From NCBI GenBank assembly GCA_913054495.1, contig CAJXIY010000002.1, positions 1 to 64,000 on the forward strand: 64,000 nucleotides of DNA. The letters are read 5' to 3'. The position numbers and the translations under genes were made by a program. Numbering within the stretch: position 1 is the stretch's first letter; the number at the start of each line of letters is the position of its first letter. This document shows positions 9,834 to 17,739 of this stretch, piece after piece. The notes under the pieces are model-generated. The model was not told the DNA's origin. It made no database searches and worked only from the letters and a program-made list of their open reading frames with translations. Source of the DNA: an uncultured Gammaproteobacteria bacterium. Lineage in GTDB: Bacteria > Pseudomonadota > Gammaproteobacteria > Pseudomonadales > Pseudohongiellaceae.

Positions 9834-9998
9834 GGCGAAGATCCTCTACCCTATTTTCCTTGCGACCATTCGCGCTTCCATTTTTTCAGCGCTGCGGGAA
9901 CTCGCTATTCGCTCAGACAGTCCTTGCTTAACCTGAAAAAATGAAAGCGCTAAAGCATGGTCTGATTTGCAAGTAAAGCAGGGTAGAGGATCATCGCC
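9834..9998. repeat. Long imperfect inverted repeat in the dinG downstream gap
   Basis: Within the gene-free stretch 9703-10183, two arms of about 55-65 bp are inverted copies. GGCGA-A-GATCCTCTACCCT at 9834-9852 mirrors 9980-9998 (18 of 19 positions), and the block at 9872-9889 mirrors 9933-9950 (17 of 18, including CATTTTTTCAG). A 43-bp loop holds ACTCGCTATTCGCTCAGACAG. A transcript would fold into one long hairpin, and the arrangement resembles a small non-autonomous palindromic repeat (MITE- or REP-like). No target duplication is obvious. The remainder of the gap (10021-10183) is AT-rich and shows nothing I can name. Confidence 0.65.
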
Positions 9999-10183
9999 TC
10001 ATTTCAGTGAAAACCGGGAGGTGTGTGGTTTTTAACTACATTGAAATCAATAAATTATCGTTCATCACTCAAATTCGCGGACAGACCACGCATATGTTTA
10101 GTCCAGTCCAGCTAGATGCAGAGGATCTTTTTTAGTCGAACTTTTTTGGGGTTGACGGGCAGTTTAGTGGGGATATCTCAAGC

Positions 10184-10375
10184 TCAGTGTTTGTTGGGCT
10201 TTTTTTGATGGTTGAAGAAATACGCCGCTCCAGCTCCCGCTATGATTCCCAGGACCGTTGTGATTAGCAGGCTGTTGAGAATCGCGCCTAGGCCAATGCC
10301 AAGAATCAGACCCGCAGTCATGCACAGGGCGTAGGTGCCTCGTTCGGCAGTTTTTTTCTTGTTCTTCTTAGACAT
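10184..10375 (-). CDS. Small hypothetical membrane protein, 63 aa
   Basis: A lysine-rich N-terminus (MSKKNKKKTAERG) is followed by about 40 hydrophobic, glycine-rich residues that form two short membrane helices separated around LNSLL, then a basic tail (HQKKPNKH). This resembles a glycine-zipper type small membrane protein. I do not recognise a family. A clear ribosome site, GGGAGA, lies six bases before the ATG, which supports translation. It is the last gene of a leftward cluster behind the cyclophilin gene (30 bp gap), and lies next to the long inverted repeat. Confidence 0.65.
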   Translation of the reverse strand: MSKKNKKKTAERGTYALCMTAGLILGIGLGAILNSLLITTVLGIIAGAGAAYFFNHQKKPNKH

Positions 10376-10405
10376 TAGCGTTCTCCCGTATTCGAATTCC
10401 CGCCG

Positions 10406-11287
10406 TCATTGAATCCTCCTGACAGAGTATACCAGTGTACTGATGCGTGAAAACTGCAAGGGGTCGATGGGGACTGCGCCGATCGCATCGGCCACGTCCA
10501 TGCCTTCGACGACTTTGCCTATTACCGTGTGTTTGCCGGTGAGCCAATCCGCATCGGTGAGAGCGATAAAAAATTCCGCTGCGTTCGTATTCGGACCTTT
10601 ATTGGCCAAGGCCACGACACCCCTGGTGACGCCACGACCCGGATTGCTGTTGTTGTAACGATAGCCTTGATTTTCATAAGCACGCTTTACCGTCATCTGT
10701 TGTAACTGTACTAACACCGCCTCTTGCCTGGCCAGCAGGTCGGCCTTGCTCTCGATATTCATACGCCTATACAGCGGTTTCAAAATTTTCTCATCGAATT
10801 CGGCTTTGTTACTTATTTTCAGCATGCTATTAAATGAGCCGTCTGGATTCAGGACCGGTAATCGATCCAGACCAAGATAGGCCGCATTGATTTCATCTGG
10901 CAACTCGTCGACAGGAGCGCCCCGGGAGTGATAGACCCCGCTGCCGGTCTGAATGATAAAATCGCTAATCACGCGATGAAACCTCAGGCCGTTGAAGTAG
11001 GGAGACTTGAATTCGGCACCGCCGTCGGCATTGATAATTTCCACTTCTCCCTCTGCCAGCGCCATGAAGTTGGCGACGTTGCGAGGCGCCTCATTGGGAA
11101 ATAATTCGATATATATATTTCCCTGGGAGGTGCTGATTAACAGCAGCGGATTGAGTGGGTCTTCCATGGCCAATTCGGCACTGGCGGTATCGGCGTGGCC
11201 AGGGTAATGCCAAAGTAGCAATAATATTGTGAGCGGTAGCTGGCGCAGGAACTGGCGCTGGCGGGGAACTGTTCTGACGCAGATCAT
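10406..11287 (-). CDS. Peptidyl-prolyl cis-trans isomerase, cyclophilin type, exported
   Basis: 293-residue cyclophilin with an N-terminal signal peptide (basic start, hydrophobic LPLTILLLLWHY, likely cleavage near HADTASA), so a periplasmic proline isomerase. The catalytic core is visible in two parts: ELFPNEAPRNVANFMALAEG and GLRFHRVISDFIIQTGSG at the front, and RGVVALANKGPNTNAAEFFIAL with LTGKHTVIGKVVEGMDV at the back. Between them lies an insertion of about 90 residues (residues 125-210, charged and helical) not found in PpiA/PpiB. The gene overlaps the DUF5062 gene upstream by four bases (ATGA), implying coupled translation. Substrates are unknown. Confidence 0.85.
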   Translation of the reverse strand: MICVRTVPRQRQFLRQLPLTILLLLWHYPGHADTASAELAMEDPLNPLLLISTSQGNIYIELFPNEAPRNVANFMALAEGEVEIINADGGAEFKSPYFNGLRFHRVISDFIIQTGSGVYHSRGAPVDELPDEINAAYLGLDRLPVLNPDGSFNSMLKISNKAEFDEKILKPLYRRMNIESKADLLARQEAVLVQLQQMTVKRAYENQGYRYNNSNPGRGVTRGVVALANKGPNTNAAEFFIALTDADWLTGKHTVIGKVVEGMDVADAIGAVPIDPLQFSRISTLVYSVRRIQ

Positions 11288-11553
11288 GATGAGCCGCGTA
11301 ACAGCTGGTGATCCGGGGGCAGGTTCCTGGAAATCCAGATGGCCAGCTTGTGGCGCATGTTCTGAACACTTTCGTCGGCGCTGGCCAGTGGTTGTATCAC
11401 CTTATCTTTAACCAGCAACAGGTAGATCGCGCGGACCTTCATATCGGCATGGTCGGTGGCTTCAAACTTACCGGCGCCGCGGGCCTCGAAATAACGGGAA
11501 CCGACTCTAAGTGCTTCTTTTAGGAATTCGCTCTCGTTTTTAATCTTTTTCAT
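11284..11553 (-). CDS. DUF5062 family protein
   Basis: 89-residue soluble, mostly helical protein. The pattern MKKIKNESEFLKEAL, then AIYLLLVKDKVIQPL, then MRHKLAIWISRNLP matches what I recall of DUF5062, a small family in Vibrio, Halomonas and relatives with no known function. Its stop overlaps the start of the exported cyclophilin gene by four bases. Whether the two proteins cooperate is unknown. The family name is from memory and needs a profile search. Confidence 0.7.
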   Translation of the reverse strand: MKKIKNESEFLKEALRVGSRYFEARGAGKFEATDHADMKVRAIYLLLVKDKVIQPLASADESVQNMRHKLAIWISRNLPPDHQLLRGSS

Positions 11554-11678
11554 GGGATCTGCTGTTGTGTCACGGCATTGAAAAGGCGCCGGGTTGAGAA
11601 GATTGTATGGCTAAACTCATCGATCTTGCAATAAGGGCATTGTGATCGAAACAGATTGATGCTGGCCCGGCAGGTTAG

Positions 11679-12254
11679 TTAGGCAGGGGATTGAAATCGA
11701 CCCAGATCCTCGGTGGTGTCGATATCGTTGAGCACGGCCTGGTCATCGATCGGGAAATAGATTACCGATTGCGGGTTGGCCTCGATCAGACTGCGCCCGC
11801 CGGAGTCGCCGTCCAGTGCTGCCAGTTGTGGAAACCAGCGCTTGCCGAAGCCCACCGGATTGCCTTCACGGGACTGGAACCTGGGGATGACGATGCTGTC
11901 ATCCGTGATTTGTTCAGCCAGCGCCCGATAGGTGCTGACGGCTATGAAGGGCATGTCTGCGAGACAGATCAGGCAGCCTGACCAAGCCTTGGTAAAATCC
12001 ATAGCGTAGGCCAGCGTCGCACCCATACCCCGCTCGGCGTGATCGAATACCCGCAATTCGATGTTGCAGACAGACAACATCGGCGCCAACTCCGGTCGCG
12101 TGACCAGCACCGAGTTTGCCAGTGCGGCATCGATCCTCTGCGTGGTTTGTGCGATGACGGTGTTGCCATTGTCCAGTTTCGCGAGCAGCTTGTTGCTGCC
12201 GAAGCGCGTGCTGAATCCTGCAGCAAGCACGATGGCGCCGACGGCGTCATTCAT
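11679..12254 (-). CDS. MobA/MocA-like molybdenum cofactor nucleotidyltransferase
   Basis: 191-residue nucleotidyltransferase. The N-terminus has the NTP-binding signature IVLAAGFSTRFGSNKLL, and LADMPF (metal-binding Asp) and REGNPVGFG are the later family motifs. This best fits MocA-type enzymes that add CMP or GMP to molybdopterin for xanthine dehydrogenase or DMSO reductase family enzymes; a MobA role is possible. The ATG at 12254 is the only sensible start because the NTP motif follows at once. It has no ribosome site and lies three bases after the U-tract of a strong leftward terminator (12257-12289). moaA and moaB are in the window 32 kb away, but no molybdoenzyme is adjacent. Confidence 0.83.
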   Translation of the reverse strand: MNDAVGAIVLAAGFSTRFGSNKLLAKLDNGNTVIAQTTQRIDAALANSVLVTRPELAPMLSVCNIELRVFDHAERGMGATLAYAMDFTKAWSGCLICLADMPFIAVSTYRALAEQITDDSIVIPRFQSREGNPVGFGKRWFPQLAALDGDSGGRSLIEANPQSVIYFPIDDQAVLNDIDTTEDLGRFQSPA

Positions 12255-12256
12255 GA

Positions 12257-12289
12257 ACAAAAAAAAGCTGCCGCAGGCTGCGACAGCTT
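12257..12289 (-). terminator. Rho-independent terminator of the nrd operon
   Basis: Read leftwards, AAGCTGTCGCA, a short GCC loop, TGCGGCAGCTT and then a run of eight T form a classic intrinsic terminator (11-bp stem with one mismatch). It ends the nrdA-nrdB-97-codon gene unit. Its T-run reaches to within three bases of the mocA-like start codon. Confidence 0.88.
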
Positions 12290-12326
12290 GTCAACAATAG
12301 TCAACAACAAGGTTATCAGAGGCTCC

Positions 12327-12620
12327 CTAATGAAGCGTTTTCGTGCTCTTGCGGACGGGTGTAATCTCTGGCTGACTAAGTTCAACAATAAAGCTCTCCC
12401 GCTTCCGCGCTGTACTCTGGGAATTACCCACATCCATGGAGCTTGCTGCGTTTGTTTCTGCAGCCGCTTGCTGGGATTTTATTTGCGCCTTGATCTGTTC
12501 CCCTAAATGCAGGCGCAAGCGATTGACCACGCTGGTCATGACTTCGATGGTCTGGCTCAGTTGGTCGAGCGTCAGTAAGGTGCGTTCCGGGTCGTTTTCA
12601 GCTTGCTTGTCATCACTCAT
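12327..12620 (-). CDS. Small hypothetical protein at the end of the nrd operon, 97 aa
   Basis: A 97-residue polar protein. Residues 15-50 (TLLTLDQLSQTIEVM and the helix NRLRLHLGEQIKAQI) are predicted helical and could form a coiled coil; the second half is low-complexity Ala/Ser/Gln and then basic (KRESFIVEL, RKSTKTLH). No family is recognised. GGAG lies eight bases before the ATG, so translation is likely. It lies 88 bp downstream of nrdB on the same strand and directly before the terminator at 12257-12289, so it is probably co-transcribed with the reductase genes. Any link to ribonucleotide reduction is only positional. Confidence 0.65.
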   Translation of the reverse strand: MSDDKQAENDPERTLLTLDQLSQTIEVMTSVVNRLRLHLGEQIKAQIKSQQAAAETNAASSMDVGNSQSTARKRESFIVELSQPEITPVRKSTKTLH

Positions 12621-12708
12621 CAGCAGACTCCTCGGTTGCCATCATTCGACGTTATCTGATCTCGATCATCATTTTGAAGTAATCCCACTACTCTTATTCC
12701 CAGGGCAC

Positions 12709-13959
12709 TTAGTCCCAAGACAATGCACCGCCAGTCTGATATTCGATAACCCGGGTCTCGAAAAAGTTTTTCTCTTTGCGCAAATCCATGATCTCAGACA
12801 TCCAGGGAAACGGATTCTTGGCGTCGCCGAACTGTTCCGGCAGTCCAATCTGAACCAGACGACGGTTGGCGATGAATTGCAGGTACTCCTCCATCATCAC
12901 CGCGTTCATGCCGAGTACGCCCCTGGGCATGGTGTCCCGGGCATATTCGATTTCAAGTTGCGTGGCTTGCAGAATCATCTGGGTCGCCTGTTCTTTCATG
13001 GTGTCGTTCCAGAGCTTTGGATTTTCGAGTTTGATCTGGTTGATCATATCGATACCAAAATTCAGATGCATGGACTCATCCCGCAAGATGTATTGGAACT
13101 GCTCCGATGTACCGGTCATCTTGTTACGGCGACCCATTGATAATATTTGGGTGAAACCGCAGTAGAAAAAGATGCCTTCGAGACAGCAGTAGAAGGCAAT
13201 TAAATTCTTTAGCAAATCCCGGTCGGTTTCCATGGTGCCGGTGGTGAAGTTGGGATCGCTTAGCTCCTGCGTATACCGTAGTCCCCAGGATGCTTTCTTC
13301 GCGACTGACGGCACCTCGTGGTACATGTTGAAAATTTCACCCTCGTCCATGCCCAGGGACTCGATACAGTACTGGTAGGCGTGGGTGTGGATCGCTTCCT
13401 CGAACGCCTGGCGCAGGATGTACTGTCGACATTCCGGATTGGTGATCAGGCGGTAGACTGCCATCACCAGATTGTTGGCTACCAGGGAATCCGCGGTAGA
13501 GAAAAAACCCAGGTTACGTTTAACGATGAGTCGCTCATCGTCTGTGAGTCCTTTCGGATTTTTCCACAGGGCGATATCCGCATTCATGTTAATTTCCTGC
13601 GGCATCCAGTGATTGGCACAACCATCCAGATATTTTTGCCAGGCCCAGTCATATTTGAACGGCACCAACTGGTTCAGGTCGGCGCGACAGTTGATCATAC
13701 GCTTCTCATCCACCGTCACCCGCATCGCCGCGCCTTCCAACTCTACCAGGCCGGATTCGACATTCAGTGTTGCAAGATTATCAATTGCCTGTTGCATCGC
13801 GGTGGGTTTTTTCTCATCCGATGCAGTCTTCACCGAACTGCCCGCTGTCGTCACCGGCTCAGGCTGAGTGGCCGCCGTGATCGCGGATAGGGTCTCCTGC
13901 ACCTGCGTGTTAATGCCTGCGGTGATTTCTTCCTCGTCAAATTCATCCCATGACAACAT
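12709..13959 (-). CDS. nrdB: Ribonucleoside-diphosphate reductase class Ia beta subunit
   Basis: 416-residue radical-carrying subunit that makes the tyrosyl radical used by NrdA for dNTP synthesis. Dinuclear iron ligands can be placed at Asp157, Glu188 and His191 (EEAIH), Glu261, and Glu295 and His298 (DESMH). The residue four after His191 is Tyr195, the radical position; the closely related Chlamydia-type class Ic enzymes carry Phe there, so this is an ordinary Tyr-radical enzyme. The first 80 residues are an acidic, variable extension. The C-terminal tail, which docks onto NrdA, ends in TGGALSWD. It lies 90 bp downstream of nrdA in one operon. Confidence 0.94.
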   Translation of the reverse strand: MLSWDEFDEEEITAGINTQVQETLSAITAATQPEPVTTAGSSVKTASDEKKPTAMQQAIDNLATLNVESGLVELEGAAMRVTVDEKRMINCRADLNQLVPFKYDWAWQKYLDGCANHWMPQEINMNADIALWKNPKGLTDDERLIVKRNLGFFSTADSLVANNLVMAVYRLITNPECRQYILRQAFEEAIHTHAYQYCIESLGMDEGEIFNMYHEVPSVAKKASWGLRYTQELSDPNFTTGTMETDRDLLKNLIAFYCCLEGIFFYCGFTQILSMGRRNKMTGTSEQFQYILRDESMHLNFGIDMINQIKLENPKLWNDTMKEQATQMILQATQLEIEYARDTMPRGVLGMNAVMMEEYLQFIANRRLVQIGLPEQFGDAKNPFPWMSEIMDLRKEKNFFETRVIEYQTGGALSWD

Positions 13960-14049
13960 GTTTATACCTCAATTTTTTAATGTCCTACGGTTACCCGTGC
14001 CTGTCTTGTTGTTTTATTGCCTGCTGCTTCCCTCGATCAGTGCCCACCC

Positions 14050-16896
14050 TTACTGGCAGGCTTCACAATCCTGATTATCGATCGAGCAAGCCGAAGGCAC
14101 CTCTGCCGGTCCATTTGCAACCTTGTTCAGACTGGTATCGCTAATGGTCGATTTTTCGGTCGTAGTAGCGGCCAGGGCCCGTAAATAATAGGTCGTCTTC
14201 AACCCGCGTAACCAGGCCATTCGATACGTCACATCCAGCTTCTTGCCGCTGGCTCCTGCCACGTACAGATTCAGAGATTGAGCCTGATCGATCCATTTCT
14301 GGCGTCGACTGGCGGCATCGACCAGCCAGCGTGGCTCCACTTCGAAGGCGGTTGCATAGATCTGCTTGATTTCCTGCGGAATCCGGTCGATCTTCTGCAC
14401 ACTGCCTTCGTAGTATTTGAGGTCATTGGCCATCACGCTATCCCATAAATTCAGCTTCTTCAGATCCTCGATGAGATAAGGATTCACCACCGTGAATTCT
14501 CCGGACAGGTTGGATTTTACAAACAGATTTTGGTAAGTGGGCTCGATGGACTGGGATACCCCGGTGATGTTGGCGATAGTTGCAGTCGGTGCAATCGCCA
14601 GCACGTTGGAATTTCGCATACCGGATTGCTTGATACGGGCACGCAGGCCATCCCAATCCAGGCGCTGGTCCATGTTGACTTCGAGGTATTCGGCGCCGCG
14701 CTCTTGCAGCAACAACTTCAGTGAGTCGATTGGCAGAATACCGCGATCCCACAAGGAGCCGTCATAGGATTCATAACGACCACGTTCCTTGGCCAGTTCG
14801 ACAGAGGCATCGATGGCGTAATAGCTGATCATTTCCATGGACAGATCGGCGAACTGAACGGCCTCATCGGAGGCGTAAGGTATACGCTGTGTATACAGGG
14901 CATCCTGAAAACCCATGATACCCATGCCGATTGGTCGGTGTAGCAGATTGGATTTCTTGGCCTGGGGCACGGAGTAGTAATTGATGTCGATTACGTTATC
15001 CAGCATGCGCACGGCAGTGGTGATGGTTTTCTTCAGTTTTTCCTGATCGAGGCCATCGGCGCTAATGTGCTTAAGCAGATTTACGGAGCCCAGGTTACAG
15101 ACCGCGATCTCGTCCTCGCTGGTGTTCAGGGTGATCTCGGTACACAGGTTGGACGAGTGGATGGTGCCCACGTGTTGCTGGGGAGAACGTACATTGCAGC
15201 TGTCTTTAAAAGTAATCCAGGGGTGCCCGGTTTCGAACAGCATGGAGATCATCTTGCGCCACAGGTCGCCGGCTTTGACGGTCTTGTAGACTTCAATCTC
15301 TCCCGCCATGGCCTTGCGTTCATATTCCAGGTAGGCGACTTCAAATTCCTTGCCGTAGATTTCGTGCAGGTCAGGGGTGTTGTTAGGTGAAAACAGAGTC
15401 CAGTCCTGGTCATTAAAGACACGCTTCATGAAGAGGTCGGGAATCCAGTTCGCGGTATTCATATCGTGGGCGCGACGGCGTTCGTCGCCAGTATTCTTGC
15501 GCAGTTCCAGAAACTCTTCGATATCCAGGTGCCAGGTTTCCAGATAGGCACACACCGCACCCTTGCGCTTGCCCCCTTGATTCACGGCGACCGCAGTGTC
15601 GTTAACTACCTTGAGAAAAGGCACGATACCCTGGGATTTGCCATTGGTACCCTTTATATGAGCCCCCAGTGCGCGTACCGGCGTCCAGTCATTGCCAAGA
15701 CCGCCCGCCCATTTTGACAGCATCGCATTGTCTCGAATCGCCGAGTAGATGCCGTGCAAGTCGTCCGGGACAGTGGTGAGGAAGCAAGATGACAGTTGTG
15801 GTCGCAGCGTGCCCGAGTTGAACAGCTGCGGTGTCGACACCATGTAATCGAAACTAGATATGAGGTTATAGAATTCGATGGCACGCTGTTCCCGGTTCTC
15901 CTCCTTGGATGCCAGGCCCATGGCCACGCGCATGTAAAACACCTGTGGCAGTTCGAAGCGAATACCCCCGCTGTGAATGAAGTAGCGGTCATATAGCGTC
16001 TGCAGTCCAAGATAAGTGAATTGTTGATCGCGGTCTGCCTGCAGCGCTTCGCCCAACAAGCTGAGATCATAGTCGAGCAGATGTGGGGACAGCAGTTCCA
16101 GCTCGACACCCTTTTCTATATAGGATTTCAGTGTCGCCGCATAGCGGTAATGCATCTCGGTTTGCGTTGCCGCATTGGTAATGCCGAGAAACCCCAGTGC
16201 TTCTGAACGCAGGGTATCCATCAACAAGCGGGCGGTGACGAAGGAATAATTGGGATCCTTTTCCACCATGGTGCGCGCGGTCATCACCAGGGATGTGCGC
16301 ACATCCTCCATCTTGACGCCGGTATACAGGTTCTTCAGCGTTTCGCGGTAAATCGCTTTAGCGGACACGTCTTCGAGGCCTTCACAGGCTTCCTTGATGA
16401 TGGTCTGCAGGCGCGCCGTATCCAGAGGTCCCTGGCTGCCATCTTCGAAGGTGACGGTAATATCCGTTTTCCTGGCCTGCTGCTTTTCTTGCTTCTGCTC
16501 TCGAATGCGGTTGTGTTCCGCCCGGTAGATTACATAACTTCTGGCGATCTTATGCTCACCGGTTCGCATCAGCGCCAGCTCTACCTGGTCCTGAATGTCT
16601 TCGATATGAATGGTGCCGCCCGAAGGCATGCGGCGACGGAATATCTGCGTTATTTGCCGGCCTAATTGCGCCACGGATTCGTGTATACGCGAGGAGGCGG
16701 CGGCGTTGCCTCCTTCTACTGCCAGGTAGGCTTTGGTAATAGCGACGGAAATCTTCGACTCATCATAGACGACGACCGCGCCATTGCGCTTGATCACCCG
16801 TAACTGTCCGGGTGCCGTAGAGACGACAGAGACGTCATCGTTACCGGTTCTGGCTGCCATGGGAGAGTCTTCCGTGGTTTGTACATCAGTGTGCAT
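14050..16896 (-). CDS. nrdA: Ribonucleoside-diphosphate reductase class Ia alpha subunit
   Basis: 948-residue catalytic subunit that reduces NDPs to dNDPs. It has an N-terminal ATP-cone (LRVIKRNGAVVVYDESKI to about residue 120), a second degenerate cone (DITVTFEDG to RTMVEKD), then the ten-stranded barrel with the active-site blocks LSSCFL, NLCTEITLN and CNLGSVNLL. The C-terminal redox pair is CEAC within the last six residues. The two-cone layout and length match Pseudomonas-type NrdA rather than the 761-residue E. coli form. The ATG at 16896 has CGGAG seven bases upstream; an in-frame ATG-less extension to 16989 is not convincing. Expression is probably controlled by NrdR through boxes in the upstream gap. 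Confidence 0.94.
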   Translation of the reverse strand: MHTDVQTTEDSPMAARTGNDDVSVVSTAPGQLRVIKRNGAVVVYDESKISVAITKAYLAVEGGNAAASSRIHESVAQLGRQITQIFRRRMPSGGTIHIEDIQDQVELALMRTGEHKIARSYVIYRAEHNRIREQKQEKQQARKTDITVTFEDGSQGPLDTARLQTIIKEACEGLEDVSAKAIYRETLKNLYTGVKMEDVRTSLVMTARTMVEKDPNYSFVTARLLMDTLRSEALGFLGITNAATQTEMHYRYAATLKSYIEKGVELELLSPHLLDYDLSLLGEALQADRDQQFTYLGLQTLYDRYFIHSGGIRFELPQVFYMRVAMGLASKEENREQRAIEFYNLISSFDYMVSTPQLFNSGTLRPQLSSCFLTTVPDDLHGIYSAIRDNAMLSKWAGGLGNDWTPVRALGAHIKGTNGKSQGIVPFLKVVNDTAVAVNQGGKRKGAVCAYLETWHLDIEEFLELRKNTGDERRRAHDMNTANWIPDLFMKRVFNDQDWTLFSPNNTPDLHEIYGKEFEVAYLEYERKAMAGEIEVYKTVKAGDLWRKMISMLFETGHPWITFKDSCNVRSPQQHVGTIHSSNLCTEITLNTSEDEIAVCNLGSVNLLKHISADGLDQEKLKKTITTAVRMLDNVIDINYYSVPQAKKSNLLHRPIGMGIMGFQDALYTQRIPYASDEAVQFADLSMEMISYYAIDASVELAKERGRYESYDGSLWDRGILPIDSLKLLLQERGAEYLEVNMDQRLDWDGLRARIKQSGMRNSNVLAIAPTATIANITGVSQSIEPTYQNLFVKSNLSGEFTVVNPYLIEDLKKLNLWDSVMANDLKYYEGSVQKIDRIPQEIKQIYATAFEVEPRWLVDAASRRQKWIDQAQSLNLYVAGASGKKLDVTYRMAWLRGLKTTYYLRALAATTTEKSTISDTSLNKVANGPAEVPSACSIDNQDCEACQ

Positions 16897-17150
16897 TTTG
16901 TGCTCCGAATTATTGATTACCGCATTCGTGTTCTTATTTCTTTCCCCAGTTTTTGGCTTTTTCTGCTGTGGTGCCGAACAGCTTGTCACAACTGCGAGCC
17001 GGCTCTGGGGCCCTGAAATGTCTCAGACGCATGGTTAAGCACGCAGAATGAGGCAGTTATGCAGTGAGAAAGTCCGGTCTGGCCAGGTCAGATGGTGAGT
17101 TATATATCGCTCAGAATTTGCACCGGGCAGCCAGACAGCGTAAAAGCCAT

Positions 17151-17166
17151 ATACTATATATTGTGT
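17151..17166 (-). promoter_or_regulatory. NrdR-like box overlapping a probable nrdA promoter
   Basis: Read leftwards this is ACACAATATATAGTAT, which agrees with the recalled NrdR consensus ACACWAWATATWGTGT at 15 of 16 positions. It overlaps TATATA/TATAGT sequences that could serve as a -10 element, so repression by NrdR in dATP excess is plausible. It lies about 255 bp before the nrdA start. No second box stands at the usual 31-32 bp spacing; a weaker AT-rich candidate is near 17094-17109. Confidence 0.6.
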
Positions 17167-17377
17167 TTTTGCGGCTGGACTTTAATTGTTTTTTTCATGG
17201 CACCGAGAACACGCGGAACCCGTAAAAGCAATATCTAGAATTGAGCCTAAAAAACTCTATTCTTATCAAGCACTTTTCTTGTTATTGGGCCACAGTAGCT
17301 CCCCTGGCTACTGCAATAATCTATTGTGCCAAAGCGGGTGTCTGGCAGTAAAGAAGCCCAGGATTTAAGCCTGACTA

Positions 17378-17424
17378 CCACAACATATAGACAGGCAATA
17401 AACCACTAACACAACATAATGCGC
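17378..17424 (-). promoter_or_regulatory. Tandem NrdR-like boxes, 31 bp apart
   Basis: CCACAACATATAGACA (17378-17393) and ACACAACATAATGCGC (17409-17424) start exactly 31 bp apart, three helical turns, the spacing typical of paired NrdR sites. The first half of each fits the consensus well and the second half poorly. Both contain CACAACAT, which also occurs in the palindrome at 17612-17635, so a different regulator binding that core is an alternative. Confidence 0.45.
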
Positions 17425-17611
17425 TTATGAGTCAAATGCAAGTGATTTCGCTGTGAGTATTTTGTGGGTAAATTGTGAATAGGCTGTTGTTGTTACAGGG
17501 AAAACGTGGTGTTGTAAGAACTCCCAAACCAAGCCCGCTTCTGAGCCTGAAACCCGGGGGCAGATTCCTGCCCAATTATTGGCCGTGGAGGGGCCCCGAT
17601 AGGCAGAAATA

Positions 17612-17635
17612 CCCACCACAACATGTTGTGGTGGG
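17612..17635. promoter_or_regulatory. Perfect 24-bp palindrome downstream of argF
   Basis: CCCACCACAACA is followed directly by its exact inverted copy TGTTGTGGTGGG. It lies 104 bp beyond the argF stop and about 715 bp upstream of nrdA. There is no T-run on either side, so it is a poor terminator; a protein-binding operator or a cruciform-prone site fits better. Confidence 0.5.
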
Positions 17636-17739
17636 CCCGAAACCGGATTTGCCTACTAATTTCGTGAGATTTGTCGATATCGGGATGTGCAGATCAGTTG
17701 CCGTGAGCTATTCGGCCGCTTCAGGATGGCCCCGTTGGC

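Larger units (their letters stand above)
16897..17739. other. Gene-free regulatory region between nrdA and argF
   Basis: 843 bp without a credible coding region. It holds a NrdR-like box at 17151-17166, a tandem pair at 17378-17424, a perfect 24-bp palindrome at 17612-17635, and T-rich stretches. The argF end of the gap must also contain argF's 3' processing or termination site, but no U-tailed hairpin was found there. The long leader ahead of nrdA may hold further RNA structure that I could not resolve by eye. Confidence 0.6.
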
